Source: Rhizobium sp. AAP43 (lineage in GTDB: Bacteria > Pseudomonadota > Alphaproteobacteria > Rhizobiales > Rhizobiaceae). From it: DNA of 64,000 nt. A program made the translations under genes and the position numbers. Of the stretch, positions 8,874-16,287 are shown piece after piece. The stretch covers positions 186,001-250,000 of the forward strand of contig NZ_LJHS01000012.1 of NCBI RefSeq assembly GCF_001296045.1, given 5' to 3'. Each line of letters begins with the position of its first letter. Within the stretch, counting starts at the first letter, position 1. Below the pieces are notes generated by a model that was given only the letters and a program-made list of their open reading frames with translations, was not told the DNA's origin and made no database searches.

Positions 8874-9320
8874 ATGCTGAAGGGCATCCATCCCCTACTC
8901 GGTCCCGATTTGCTGCATGCCATCGCCACGATGGGTCATGGCGATGAGATCGCCATTGTCGATGGAAATTTCCCGGCAAGTAGCATGGGGCCGCCGGTTG
9001 TTCGCGCCGATGGCGTCGGTGCCGTCGAGATCCTGGAAGCAATCCTCGCGCACATGCCGCTCGACCAATTCGTCGAGGACGTCGCCTGGCGCATGGAGGT
9101 CGTCGGCGACCCACATGCGGTCCCCGAAATCTGCGCCGAATTCCAGGCGATGATTACAAGGCTCGCCGGCGATTTTACCCTTGAAAGCCTCGAACGTTTC
9201 GCCTTCTACGAGCGCACGCGCGAGGCCGCCTATATCGTCGCCACGACAGAGCTTCGCATTTATGGAAATGTGATCCTGAAGAAAGGCGTCGTCTATCCGG
9301 AAGACGTTCACCGCGTCTGA
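8874..9320 (+). CDS. fucU: L-fucose mutarotase (RbsD/FucU family)
   Basis: Sugar mutarotase of 148 aa that interconverts alpha and beta anomers of L-fucose-like sugars. The start MLKGIHPLLGPDLLHAIATM and the motif GHGDEIAIVDGNFPA are hallmarks of FucU, with the catalytic His in MGHGDE. The C-terminal YERTREAAYIVATTE and YGN carry the other conserved active-site residues. It is third in the uxaA operon. In E. coli FucU works with fucose isomerase, but here no isomerase, kinase or aldolase is nearby, so the mutarotase probably serves the oxidative route begun by the AKR. Confidence 0.88.
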   Translation: MLKGIHPLLGPDLLHAIATMGHGDEIAIVDGNFPASSMGPPVVRADGVGAVEILEAILAHMPLDQFVEDVAWRMEVVGDPHAVPEICAEFQAMITRLAGDFTLESLERFAFYERTREAAYIVATTELRIYGNVILKKGVVYPEDVHRV

Positions 9321-9385
9321 ACAGGCTGAGGACGCCTGGATTTGATGGGCAAATGCGGTTCGGGAGTATCGCCCTTTGCTCGCTT

Positions 9386-9406
9386 GCATTCTCCAGAATG
9401 CTGGAG
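9386..9406. promoter_or_regulatory. two overlapping inverted repeats between fucU and the binding-protein gene
   Basis: GCATTC-TCCA-GAATGC (9386-9401) and CTCCAG-AATG-CTGGAG (9391-9406) share their central bases, so only one can fold at a time. They lie 66 bp after fucU and about 110 bp before the binding-protein ATG. They may be the operon's terminator stem or a regulator site; no T-run follows. Confidence 0.4.
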
Positions 9407-9428
9407 TAGCGTGCCTCGGTAAAATGTT

Positions 9429-9442
9429 TTTTATCGATAAAA
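9429..9442. promoter_or_regulatory. perfect palindrome TTTTATCGATAAAA, putative GntR operator
   Basis: A 14-bp perfect palindrome 70 bp upstream of the binding-protein ATG. Imperfect copies occur upstream of uxaA, so one regulator (probably the tandem-HTH GntR) may control both catabolism and uptake. The site lies where a promoter would be expected for the transporter operon. Confidence 0.55.
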
Positions 9443-9512
9443 GATCGTCTCGGTCGCGTTCTGCGGGAAGATCTCACTGGAGGAACAGGACGCAAATCGA
9501 GAGGAGAACCAC

Positions 9513-10499
9513 ATGTCTATTATGAAGAGCATGACGCGCCGCGCCCTGATCGGGGTCGCCGGGGCAGCAATGATGGTATCGGCAATGCCGGCCGCGTCCT
9601 TCGCGCAGGACGTCACCATCCCGATCATCGTCAAGGACACCACATCTTTCTACTGGCAGATCGTGCTCGCCGGCGCCCGCGCCGCAGGCAAGGATCTCGG
9701 CGTTAGCGTTCCAGAACTGGGCGCACAGTCGGAATCCGACATCAATGGCCAGATCAGCATTCTTGAAAACGCCGTTGCCGGCAAGCCGGCCGCAGTCGTC
9801 ATCTCGCCGACCGAATTCAAGGCCCTCGGCAAGCCGATCGATGAAGCAGCAAAGTCCGTTCCGATCATCGGCATCGACTCCAGCGCTGATTCCAAGGCCT
9901 TCACCTCCTTCTTGACCACCGACAACGTCCAGGGCGGCCGCATTGCCGCTGACGGCCTCGCCGCTGCCATCAAGGAAGCAACCGGCAAGGAAGAGGGCGA
10001 GATCGCCATCATCACCAGCCTGCCGGGTGTAGGCTCGCTCGATCAGCGCCATGAAGGCTTCATGGAGCAGATCAAGGCCAAGTATCCGGGCCTGACTGTT
10101 GTCGCCGACAAGTATGCGGATGGCCAGGCAACCACCGGCCTGAACATGATGACCGACCTGATCACGGCCAACCCGAACCTTGTTGGTGTCTTCGCCTCCA
10201 ACCTCATCATGGCACAGGGCGTTGGCCAGGCGATTGCTGAAAACAAGCTCGGCGACAAGATCAAGGTCATCGGCTTCGATTCGGATGAAAAGACGGTCGG
10301 CTTCCTGAAAGAAGGCGTGCTGGCCGGCCTCGTTGTTCAGGATCCCTATCGCATGGGCTATGACGGCGTGAAGACAGCCCTTGCCGTCTCCAAGGGTGAA
10401 AAGGTTGAAACCTTCGTCGACACCGGTGCCAATCTGGTGACCAAGGCCAACATGGCAGAGCCGAAGATCGACGCCCTTCTGAACCCGAAGGTCAACTGA
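9513..10499 (+). CDS. sugar ABC transporter substrate-binding protein (RbsB-like)
   Basis: Periplasmic binding protein of a CUT2 importer, 328 aa. The N-terminus has a signal peptide with TRRALIGVAG and a likely cleavage after SFAQ. The mature part starts VTIPIIVKDTTSFYWQIVLA, typical of ribose/galactose binding proteins, and contains SLPGVGSLDQRHEGF and IKVIGFDSDEKT of the type I periplasmic-binding fold. It heads the transporter operon downstream of the TTTTATCGATAAAA box. Together with FucU next door, an L-galactose or L-fucose ligand is plausible but not proven. Confidence 0.93.
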   Translation: MSIMKSMTRRALIGVAGAAMMVSAMPAASFAQDVTIPIIVKDTTSFYWQIVLAGARAAGKDLGVSVPELGAQSESDINGQISILENAVAGKPAAVVISPTEFKALGKPIDEAAKSVPIIGIDSSADSKAFTSFLTTDNVQGGRIAADGLAAAIKEATGKEEGEIAIITSLPGVGSLDQRHEGFMEQIKAKYPGLTVVADKYADGQATTGLNMMTDLITANPNLVGVFASNLIMAQGVGQAIAENKLGDKIKVIGFDSDEKTVGFLKEGVLAGLVVQDPYRMGYDGVKTALAVSKGEKVETFVDTGANLVTKANMAEPKIDALLNPKVN

Positions 10500-10508
10500 T
10501 CGCAGACA

Positions 10509-10536
10509 CCGGCGCGCGGCCAGCGTCGCGCGCCGG
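10509..10536 (+). terminator. intercistronic GC hairpin after the binding-protein gene
   Basis: A 10-bp perfect stem (CCGGCGCGCG / CGCGCGCCGG) with an 8-nt loop, starting 10 bp after the stop codon. No T-run follows. In binding-protein operons such stems usually protect the 5' message and let less of the ATPase and permease be made. Confidence 0.6.
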
Positions 10537-10606
10537 ATGACGAAGAGAACGACGGGTCGAGGAGGACTCGTCGTTTTCATACGGCTGATTGCCTGGGAGG
10601 ACGATG

Positions 10607-12160
10607 ATGACCGGACTGAAAGACCTGAGCCACCGACACGATGCCGAGCCCGCCCTGCGGGAAGCAGATCACGTCGAGCCAGGCGCCCCCATTCTCGAAC
10701 TCATCGGCCTGCAGAAGAAATACGGCGCTGTCGAAGCGCTGAAGCCGGCGACCATCGCGTTTCTGGCGGGCGAGATCCACGCCATTGTCGGTGAAAACGG
10801 CGCTGGTAAATCGACCCTCATCAAACTGCTGACAGGCGTTATTCCGCGCACCTCCGGCGAGATCCGCTGGTGCGGCAAGGCGGTGCCGCTATCCGATCCG
10901 AACGAGGCCATCCATCGCGGCATCAATGCCGTGCATCAGGAAGTCGTGCTCTGCCCGCATCTCTCCGTCGCCGCCAACATGTTTCTAGGCGACGAGATGT
11001 CGTCCGGCGGCATCATGCGCAAAGGCGCGATGACGGCAGCAGCCCAGAACGTACTCAACGATCTCGGCTTCAATCTGCCAGCCGGCGAAACGCTCGCCAA
11101 TCTCACCATCGGCCAGCAGCAGCTGGTTGCCACCGCGCGCGCAGCCATGCGCGGCGTCCGCTTCATCATCTTCGACGAGCCGACCGCCTATCTCACGCGC
11201 CAGGAATCCGCCCAGCTATTCCGGCTTATCCGCCGGCTTCAGTCGGAAGGCGTCACCATCGTCTACATCAGTCACCGCATGGAAGAGGTCTTCGAACTTG
11301 CCGACCGCGTTTCGGTCCTGCGTGACGGCACCCATGTCGGCACCCGATTGATCAGCGAGACGAATGACGCAGAACTGATCTCGCTGATGATTAACCGCTC
11401 GATCGAGCAAATCTACCACAAGGAAAAACTGCCGATCGGCGATGTGATTCTCGAGGCGCGCGGCTTGTCGGGCCCCGGATTTCAAGACGTGTCGCTTTCC
11501 GTTCGATCCGGCGAAATTGTCGGGCTCTACGGCCTCATCGGCGCCGGCCGCAGCGAATTTGCACTCGGCCTTTATGGACGACAGAAACTGAGTGCCGGCG
11601 ACATCTACTGGGACGGAGCCAAGGTGATGATCCCGAATGAACGCAAGGCCATGGATCTGGGGATTGCGCTGGCGCCGGAAAGCCGCCGCGACCAGGGCCT
11701 GTGCCTCAACCTGCCGATCGGCCTCAATATCAATCTGCCGGTCTTCGACAGACTGAGCAGGGGCCTGACGATCAGCAGCCGCCAGGAGCGGGCCAATGCC
11801 GACAAACAGATCAACGACCTGAAAATCAAGACGCCAACCCGTTCGGTCCTTGCATCCGCCATGTCTGGTGGCAACCAACAGAAAATCGTTATCGGCAAGT
11901 GGCTGAGCCACGGCGCACGCCTCTTTATCTTCGACGAACCCACGGTCGGCGTCGATGTCGGAACAAAGGCGGAGATTTACCGGCTTTTCGCGGAACTCCT
12001 GAAGCAGGGAGCCGGCATCATCCTGATCTCCTCCTACCTTCCCGAGGTCTATGAACTCTCAGACCGGCTGCATGTCTTCCGCCAGGGCCGACTGGTGGCC
12101 AGCCACGACTATCGCACCGCATCACACGAAGACGTTCTGACGGAAGCCATCGGCGTCTGA
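10607..12160 (+). CDS. sugar ABC transporter ATP-binding protein (RbsA-like, two NBDs)
   Basis: Double ATPase of the CUT2 importer, 517 aa from the ATG at 10607, which sits 6 nt after a GGGAGG ribosome site; the ATG at 10604 is the alternative. The first NBD has Walker A GENGAGKST, a signature region LTIGQQQLV and Walker B FIIFDEPTA. The second NBD has the degenerate P-loop GLIGAGRSE, signature MSGGNQQK and LFIFDEPTVGVDVG, as in RbsA/AraG. It lies 107 bp after the binding protein and 63 bp before the permease. Confidence 0.94.
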   Translation: MTGLKDLSHRHDAEPALREADHVEPGAPILELIGLQKKYGAVEALKPATIAFLAGEIHAIVGENGAGKSTLIKLLTGVIPRTSGEIRWCGKAVPLSDPNEAIHRGINAVHQEVVLCPHLSVAANMFLGDEMSSGGIMRKGAMTAAAQNVLNDLGFNLPAGETLANLTIGQQQLVATARAAMRGVRFIIFDEPTAYLTRQESAQLFRLIRRLQSEGVTIVYISHRMEEVFELADRVSVLRDGTHVGTRLISETNDAELISLMINRSIEQIYHKEKLPIGDVILEARGLSGPGFQDVSLSVRSGEIVGLYGLIGAGRSEFALGLYGRQKLSAGDIYWDGAKVMIPNERKAMDLGIALAPESRRDQGLCLNLPIGLNINLPVFDRLSRGLTISSRQERANADKQINDLKIKTPTRSVLASAMSGGNQQKIVIGKWLSHGARLFIFDEPTVGVDVGTKAEIYRLFAELLKQGAGIILISSYLPEVYELSDRLHVFRQGRLVASHDYRTASHEDVLTEAIGV

Positions 12161-12223
12161 GCCATCCACCAAAGTCACAGCAATAGACAAGACCAAAGAC
12201 AAGAAGCCATAGGGAGGACGACC

Positions 12224-13195
12224 ATGAGCCTGGACACCACGGAGACAAAAGCGGCACCGAAGAGAGGAATGAACATTCTCTTCAGCCTGACGCTGCTCGG
12301 CCTCTTGCTGTTCCTTTGGCTGCTGCTCGGTTTCTCAACCAACAGCTTCTGGACACCCAACAACATCAGCAACCTGCTGCGCCAGGGCGCAATGACCGCC
12401 ATCCTTGCGGTTGGGCAGACCTTCGTCATCATTACCGCTGGCATCGATCTTTCGGTCGGCGCGGTCGTTGGTTTTGCCAGCGTCATCGTCGCCTGGCTGA
12501 TCACGGCCGGCGTCCCGGTATGGCTGGCGATCATCCTGACCTTGCTGATTGGGGTCGCGATCGGCATGTTCCACGCCTTTGGCATCGTTCGCATGGGACT
12601 GCCACCCTTCATCATTACGCTGGCGACGCTCACCTCCCTGCGCGGCATCGGCCTGCTGATCACCAATGGCTCGACAATCTCAATCTCCAACGATGCCTTC
12701 ACCAACTTCGCCCGCGCCGATTTTCTCGGTATACCCAGTCTCTTCTGGATGGTCATCGTGGTGGCGATCCCGGCTTATGTGTTCCTGCATTTGAGCCGTT
12801 GGGGCCGCTATCTCTTTGCGGTGGGTTCGAACAGCGAGGCAGCGCGCCTCTCGGGCGTCAACGTCACCCGGACGATCTACACCGCCTATATCCTGTCCTC
12901 GACCTGTGCGGCCTTTGTCGGGATCCTGCTTGCCTCGCGCATCGGCATCGGCAACGCAACTCAGGCCGAAGGCTGGGAACTGCAGGCAATCGCCTCGTCG
13001 GTCATCGGTGGCACCAGCCTGTTCGGCGCCGTTGGATCGGTGCAAGGGCCATTGCTCGGGGCCTTCATCCTGGCAACCATCAACAATGGTGCCAACCTCC
13101 TGAACGTCAATTCCTTCTGGCAGCGCATCATCACCGGCGCACTGATCATCGTGATCGTCTATTTCGATCAATTGCGCCGCAGAAGCAGCCGCTGA
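12224..13195 (+). CDS. sugar ABC transporter permease (RbsC-like)
   Basis: Inner-membrane permease of the CUT2 importer, 323 aa, with about 8-10 hydrophobic segments. Family motifs are visible: TFVIITAGIDLSVGAVVG, GLPPFIITLATLTSLRGIG and GGTSLFGAVGSVQGPLLG. A strong AGGGAGGA ribosome site precedes the ATG. The importer has a single permease gene, which would act as a homodimer as in Rbs systems. Confidence 0.95.
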   Translation: MSLDTTETKAAPKRGMNILFSLTLLGLLLFLWLLLGFSTNSFWTPNNISNLLRQGAMTAILAVGQTFVIITAGIDLSVGAVVGFASVIVAWLITAGVPVWLAIILTLLIGVAIGMFHAFGIVRMGLPPFIITLATLTSLRGIGLLITNGSTISISNDAFTNFARADFLGIPSLFWMVIVVAIPAYVFLHLSRWGRYLFAVGSNSEAARLSGVNVTRTIYTAYILSSTCAAFVGILLASRIGIGNATQAEGWELQAIASSVIGGTSLFGAVGSVQGPLLGAFILATINNGANLLNVNSFWQRIITGALIIVIVYFDQLRRRSSR

Positions 13196-13203
13196 CACCG
13201 GCA

Positions 13204-13221
13204 GGCGGGGGGTGCCCCGCC
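13204..13221 (+). terminator. short GC hairpin after the permease gene
   Basis: GGCGGGG pairs with CCCCGCC across a 4-nt loop just after the permease stop and 35 bp before the dehydrogenase ATG. There is no U-tract, so it is more likely a stabiliser or attenuator than a full terminator. Confidence 0.45.
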
Positions 13222-13255
13222 ACCTCGCCGCCCACATCCATCAGGACCATGCCCT

Positions 13256-14275
13256 ATGAAAGCCGCGCTCTGCCTGGAACCAGGCCGTCTCGAAATCGTT
13301 GATCGACCTGCGCCCAACGCGCCGCGCGCCGGCCATGCCCGGCTCGCTGTTAGCCACGTCGGCATCTGCGGCACGGACTATCACATCTTTGAAGGCAAGC
13401 ACCCTTTCCTCGAATATCCGCGGGTAATGGGCCACGAGATCTCGGCAACGGTGATGGAAACGGGCGATGGGGTCGACCTCACCGCCGGCACCAGGGTTAT
13501 CGTCAACCCCTACCTCGCCTGCGGCACATGTGTTGCCTGCCGGCAGGACAAGCCGAATTGCTGCACAGCGATCAAGGTTCTCGGTGTGCATACGGATGGG
13601 GCGATGTGCGAAGAAATCGTCGTGCCGGCCAGCAACCTCTATCCCGCAGGTGACCTTTCGGCTGAGGCTGCTGCTACCGTTGAGTTTCTCGCCATTGGTG
13701 CCCATGCAGTCCGCCGATCGATGGCCTCGCATCACTCCCGCACACTCGTCATTGGTGCCGGCCCGATCGGGCTGGGGACTGCGATCTTTGCCCGACTTGC
13801 CGGCCACGATGTCACGCTCCTCGACACCAGCGCAGAGCGCCTGCAGATGGCAGCGACCCGCCTCGGTTTCGACAAGGGCATCCTTGCAGACGAGCATGTC
13901 GAGACGGCCGTCACCGAGGCAAGCTCGGGCGACGGGTTCGACACGGTCTTCGACGCCACCGGCTACAAGCCCTCGATGGAAAAGGCATTCCGCTTCGTCG
14001 CCCATGGCGGCGCGCTTGTTCTGGTCAGCGTGGTGAAAGAAGACATCACCTTTTCCGATCCGGAGTTTCACAAGCGGGAAATGATGCTGATCGGCAGCCG
14101 CAACGCCACCCGGGTCGACTTCGACCATGTGCGTGCATCGATCGAGGCAGGCAAGGTCCCAATCGAAGCCCTGATTACCCACCACACGACGCTCGATAAC
14201 CTGGCCCAGGACCTACCCCGCTGGGCACGGGAAAAAGCAGGTCTGATCAAGGCTCTAGTCAAAACATCAGGCTGA
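13256..14275 (+). CDS. zinc-dependent alcohol dehydrogenase, L-galactonate 5-dehydrogenase-like
   Basis: Medium-chain Zn dehydrogenase of 339 aa. Catalytic zinc ligands are in VGICGTDYH and VMGHE, and the four structural-zinc cysteines are in CGTCVACRQDKPNCC. The nucleotide fold is marked by VIGAGPIGLG. Its N-terminal GICGTD...PFLEYPRVMGHE resembles E. coli LgoD (L-galactonate oxidoreductase). In this locus it would oxidise L-galactonate to D-tagaturonate, the substrate of the reductase at 4080-5168. It is the last gene of the transporter operon, 60 bp after the permease. Sorbitol or threonine dehydrogenase-like activity cannot be excluded. Confidence 0.8.
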   Translation: MKAALCLEPGRLEIVDRPAPNAPRAGHARLAVSHVGICGTDYHIFEGKHPFLEYPRVMGHEISATVMETGDGVDLTAGTRVIVNPYLACGTCVACRQDKPNCCTAIKVLGVHTDGAMCEEIVVPASNLYPAGDLSAEAAATVEFLAIGAHAVRRSMASHHSRTLVIGAGPIGLGTAIFARLAGHDVTLLDTSAERLQMAATRLGFDKGILADEHVETAVTEASSGDGFDTVFDATGYKPSMEKAFRFVAHGGALVLVSVVKEDITFSDPEFHKREMMLIGSRNATRVDFDHVRASIEAGKVPIEALITHHTTLDNLAQDLPRWAREKAGLIKALVKTSG

Positions 14276-14413
14276 TTTTTGACCGAGCCTTAACGCCTCT
14301 GGATTAACCTCGTTCTCAGAAACGCGCCCCGATCTTTTGCAGCTGCGCTAATATTCAAGCATGGCTGCCGGGGAAAACCGTGTAACGGCCATGCTGTTGA
14401 CGGTGAGCCGAGG

Positions 14414-15868
14414 ATGTCGATGTCTGCGATGCATAGCGAGTTTTTCGAGGAAATCCCGATCCTGGTCGTTGATCTGGACGGGACGCTCCTGCGATCAGAC
14501 CTACTCTTCGAGAGCTTCTGGTCGGCACTTGGCCGTGACTGGAAAAGCCCCTTCCTCGCCACCGCCGCCCTGAAGCGCGGGAAGGCCGCGCTCAAGCGGC
14601 ATCTGGCAGAAGCCGCCGAGATCGATATCGAGAGCCTGCCATATGATACGGCCGTCATCGAGCGCGTATCCGCCTGGCGCGCCCAAGGCGGCCGCACAGC
14701 CCTGGTCACCGCCAGCGACCAGGGTTTCGCCGATGCGATCGCGGCCCATCTCGACCTCTTCGACGAGGTTCACGGATCCGATGGCCTTGCCAATCTGAAG
14801 AGCGATGCGAAGGCCCAGTTTCTTGCCGCCCGTTACGGCGCGGCTGGCTATGTTTACATGGGCGACACCCATGCTGACCTGCCCGTCTGGCAGGGTGCGC
14901 GCAAGGCCATCACGGTCAACGCCAGTTCAAGGGTCCGCACCAAGGCAGACGCGCTCGGCGTTGACATCGAACACATGTCGTCCATTCTTCCGTCGATCCG
15001 GCCCTATCTCAAGGCGCTCCGGCCGCACCAGTGGCTGAAGAACCTTCTGGTCTTCCTGCCGATGTTTGCCGCGCACCAGCTTGACCTGCTGACATTCGCT
15101 AAGAGCCTGCTCGCCTTTATCGCCTTCAGCCTCGTTGCCTCCAGCGTCTATATCGTCAACGACCTGCTGGACCTCTCCGCCGACCGGGCTCATCCCCGGA
15201 AAAGGAACAGGCCTTTTGCCTCAGGCAGCATACCGATTGCCCATGGCACCTGGATGGCCATCGGCCTGCTCGCCCTCGGAACTCTGACTGCGGGTGTGAT
15301 CGGCCTACCGTTTCTCGGCGTCATGACGGCCTATTTCATCATGACAACCGCCTATTCGCTGCATCTCAAGCGCCGCCTGATCATCGACATCTGCGTGTTG
15401 GCGGGGCTTTATACGGTTCGGATTGTCGCAGGAGGTGCAGCGACCGGCATCCCCCTCTCCGTCTGGCTTCTCGCCTTCTCGATCTTCTTCTTCTTCTCAC
15501 TTGCTGCCGTAAAACGCCAGGCCGAACTCGTCGACGGTCTGGAGCGCGGCGAAGCCAAGGCGTCAGGTCGCGGCTACTATGTCGACGATCTGCCGATCAT
15601 CTCGATGATCGCCTTGTCATCAGGCTACGTCTCCGTGCTCGTTATGGCACTCTACGTGAATTCACCGGCAGTTTCAGCGCTCTATTCGCGGCCGGAAGCG
15701 CTCTGGGCCATATGCTGCATCTTGCTCTACTGGATCACGCGCATGGTGATGATGACACATCGCGGCAGCATGCATGACGATCCGGTGGTCTATGCCGCCA
15801 AGGATAAAATCAGTCTCTGCTGCATCGGCATGGTCGCAGTCTTCGGTCTGGCTGGAGCTGTGCTGTGA
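14414..15868 (+). CDS. HAD phosphatase-UbiA prenyltransferase fusion (DPPR synthase-like)
   Basis: Fusion of 484 aa. Residues ~1-200 are a HAD hydrolase with motif I VDLDGTLLRSD, motif II LVTASDQ and motif IV YMGDTHADLPVW. Residues ~200-484 are a UbiA-type polytopic prenyltransferase with LRPHQWLKNLLVFLP and the Mg-binding NDLLDLSADRAHPRKRNRP. The UbiA part resembles decaprenyl-phosphate phosphoribosyltransferase. The HAD part could then remove the 5-phosphate from the lipid-linked ribose. The stop overlaps the GTG of the GtrA gene by 4 bp. With the next three genes it forms a coupled operon resembling noeCHOP and the mycobacterial decaprenyl-arabinose pathway. Confidence 0.88.
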   Translation: MSMSAMHSEFFEEIPILVVDLDGTLLRSDLLFESFWSALGRDWKSPFLATAALKRGKAALKRHLAEAAEIDIESLPYDTAVIERVSAWRAQGGRTALVTASDQGFADAIAAHLDLFDEVHGSDGLANLKSDAKAQFLAARYGAAGYVYMGDTHADLPVWQGARKAITVNASSRVRTKADALGVDIEHMSSILPSIRPYLKALRPHQWLKNLLVFLPMFAAHQLDLLTFAKSLLAFIAFSLVASSVYIVNDLLDLSADRAHPRKRNRPFASGSIPIAHGTWMAIGLLALGTLTAGVIGLPFLGVMTAYFIMTTAYSLHLKRRLIIDICVLAGLYTVRIVAGGAATGIPLSVWLLAFSIFFFFSLAAVKRQAELVDGLERGEAKASGRGYYVDDLPIISMIALSSGYVSVLVMALYVNSPAVSALYSRPEALWAICCILLYWITRMVMMTHRGSMHDDPVVYAAKDKISLCCIGMVAVFGLAGAVL

Positions 15869-16287
15869 CCTTGACCAGCCTCGTCATCCGCTATGCGGTC
15901 TTTGCCGTCATAGCCACCATCGTCAATCTCGGCGCCCAACGACTTGTCCTTCAGGCAGGAGAAGGCGCCCTATTCTTTGCTGCCGCCGTCTTCATCGGAA
16001 CCCTTGCAGGGCTTGTGGTGAAATACCTGCTCGACAAGCGCTGGATCTTCGCCGACACTTCGAGCGGCATTTCCGAACATGGCCGGAAGTTTTCGCTCTA
16101 CACCGCGATGGGCATCGTCACCACGGCAATCTTCTGGGGCATGGAAACGAGTTTCTGGCTCATCTGGGGCACCGAAATGATGCGTGAAATCGGAGCCGTG
16201 ATTGGATTGGCGATCGGCTATATCGTCAAATACAATCTCGACCGCCGTTTCGTCTTCAATCGCCCTCTGGAAGGGCTCACCGGATGA
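15865..16287 (+). CDS. GtrA family membrane protein
   Basis: Small membrane protein of 140 aa with four predicted membrane segments, GTG start overlapping the previous stop (GTGA). The second segment ends in VVKYLLDKRWIF and the last in YIVKYNLDRRFVF, the two repeated GtrA signatures. GtrA proteins are thought to flip or hand over polyprenyl-phosphate sugars across the inner membrane. Its place between the lipid-ribose synthase and the epimerase genes fits translocation of a decaprenyl-phosphoryl pentose. The stop overlaps the next ATG by 4 bp. Confidence 0.9.
   Translation: MTLTSLVIRYAVFAVIATIVNLGAQRLVLQAGEGALFFAAAVFIGTLAGLVVKYLLDKRWIFADTSSGISEHGRKFSLYTAMGIVTTAIFWGMETSFWLIWGTEMMREIGAVIGLAIGYIVKYNLDRRFVFNRPLEGLTG

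Noticed and set aside
7722-8891. Minus-strand open frame of 389 codons over the aldo/keto reductase
   Set aside because: Antisense shadow of a clear AKR with its catalytic tetrad.
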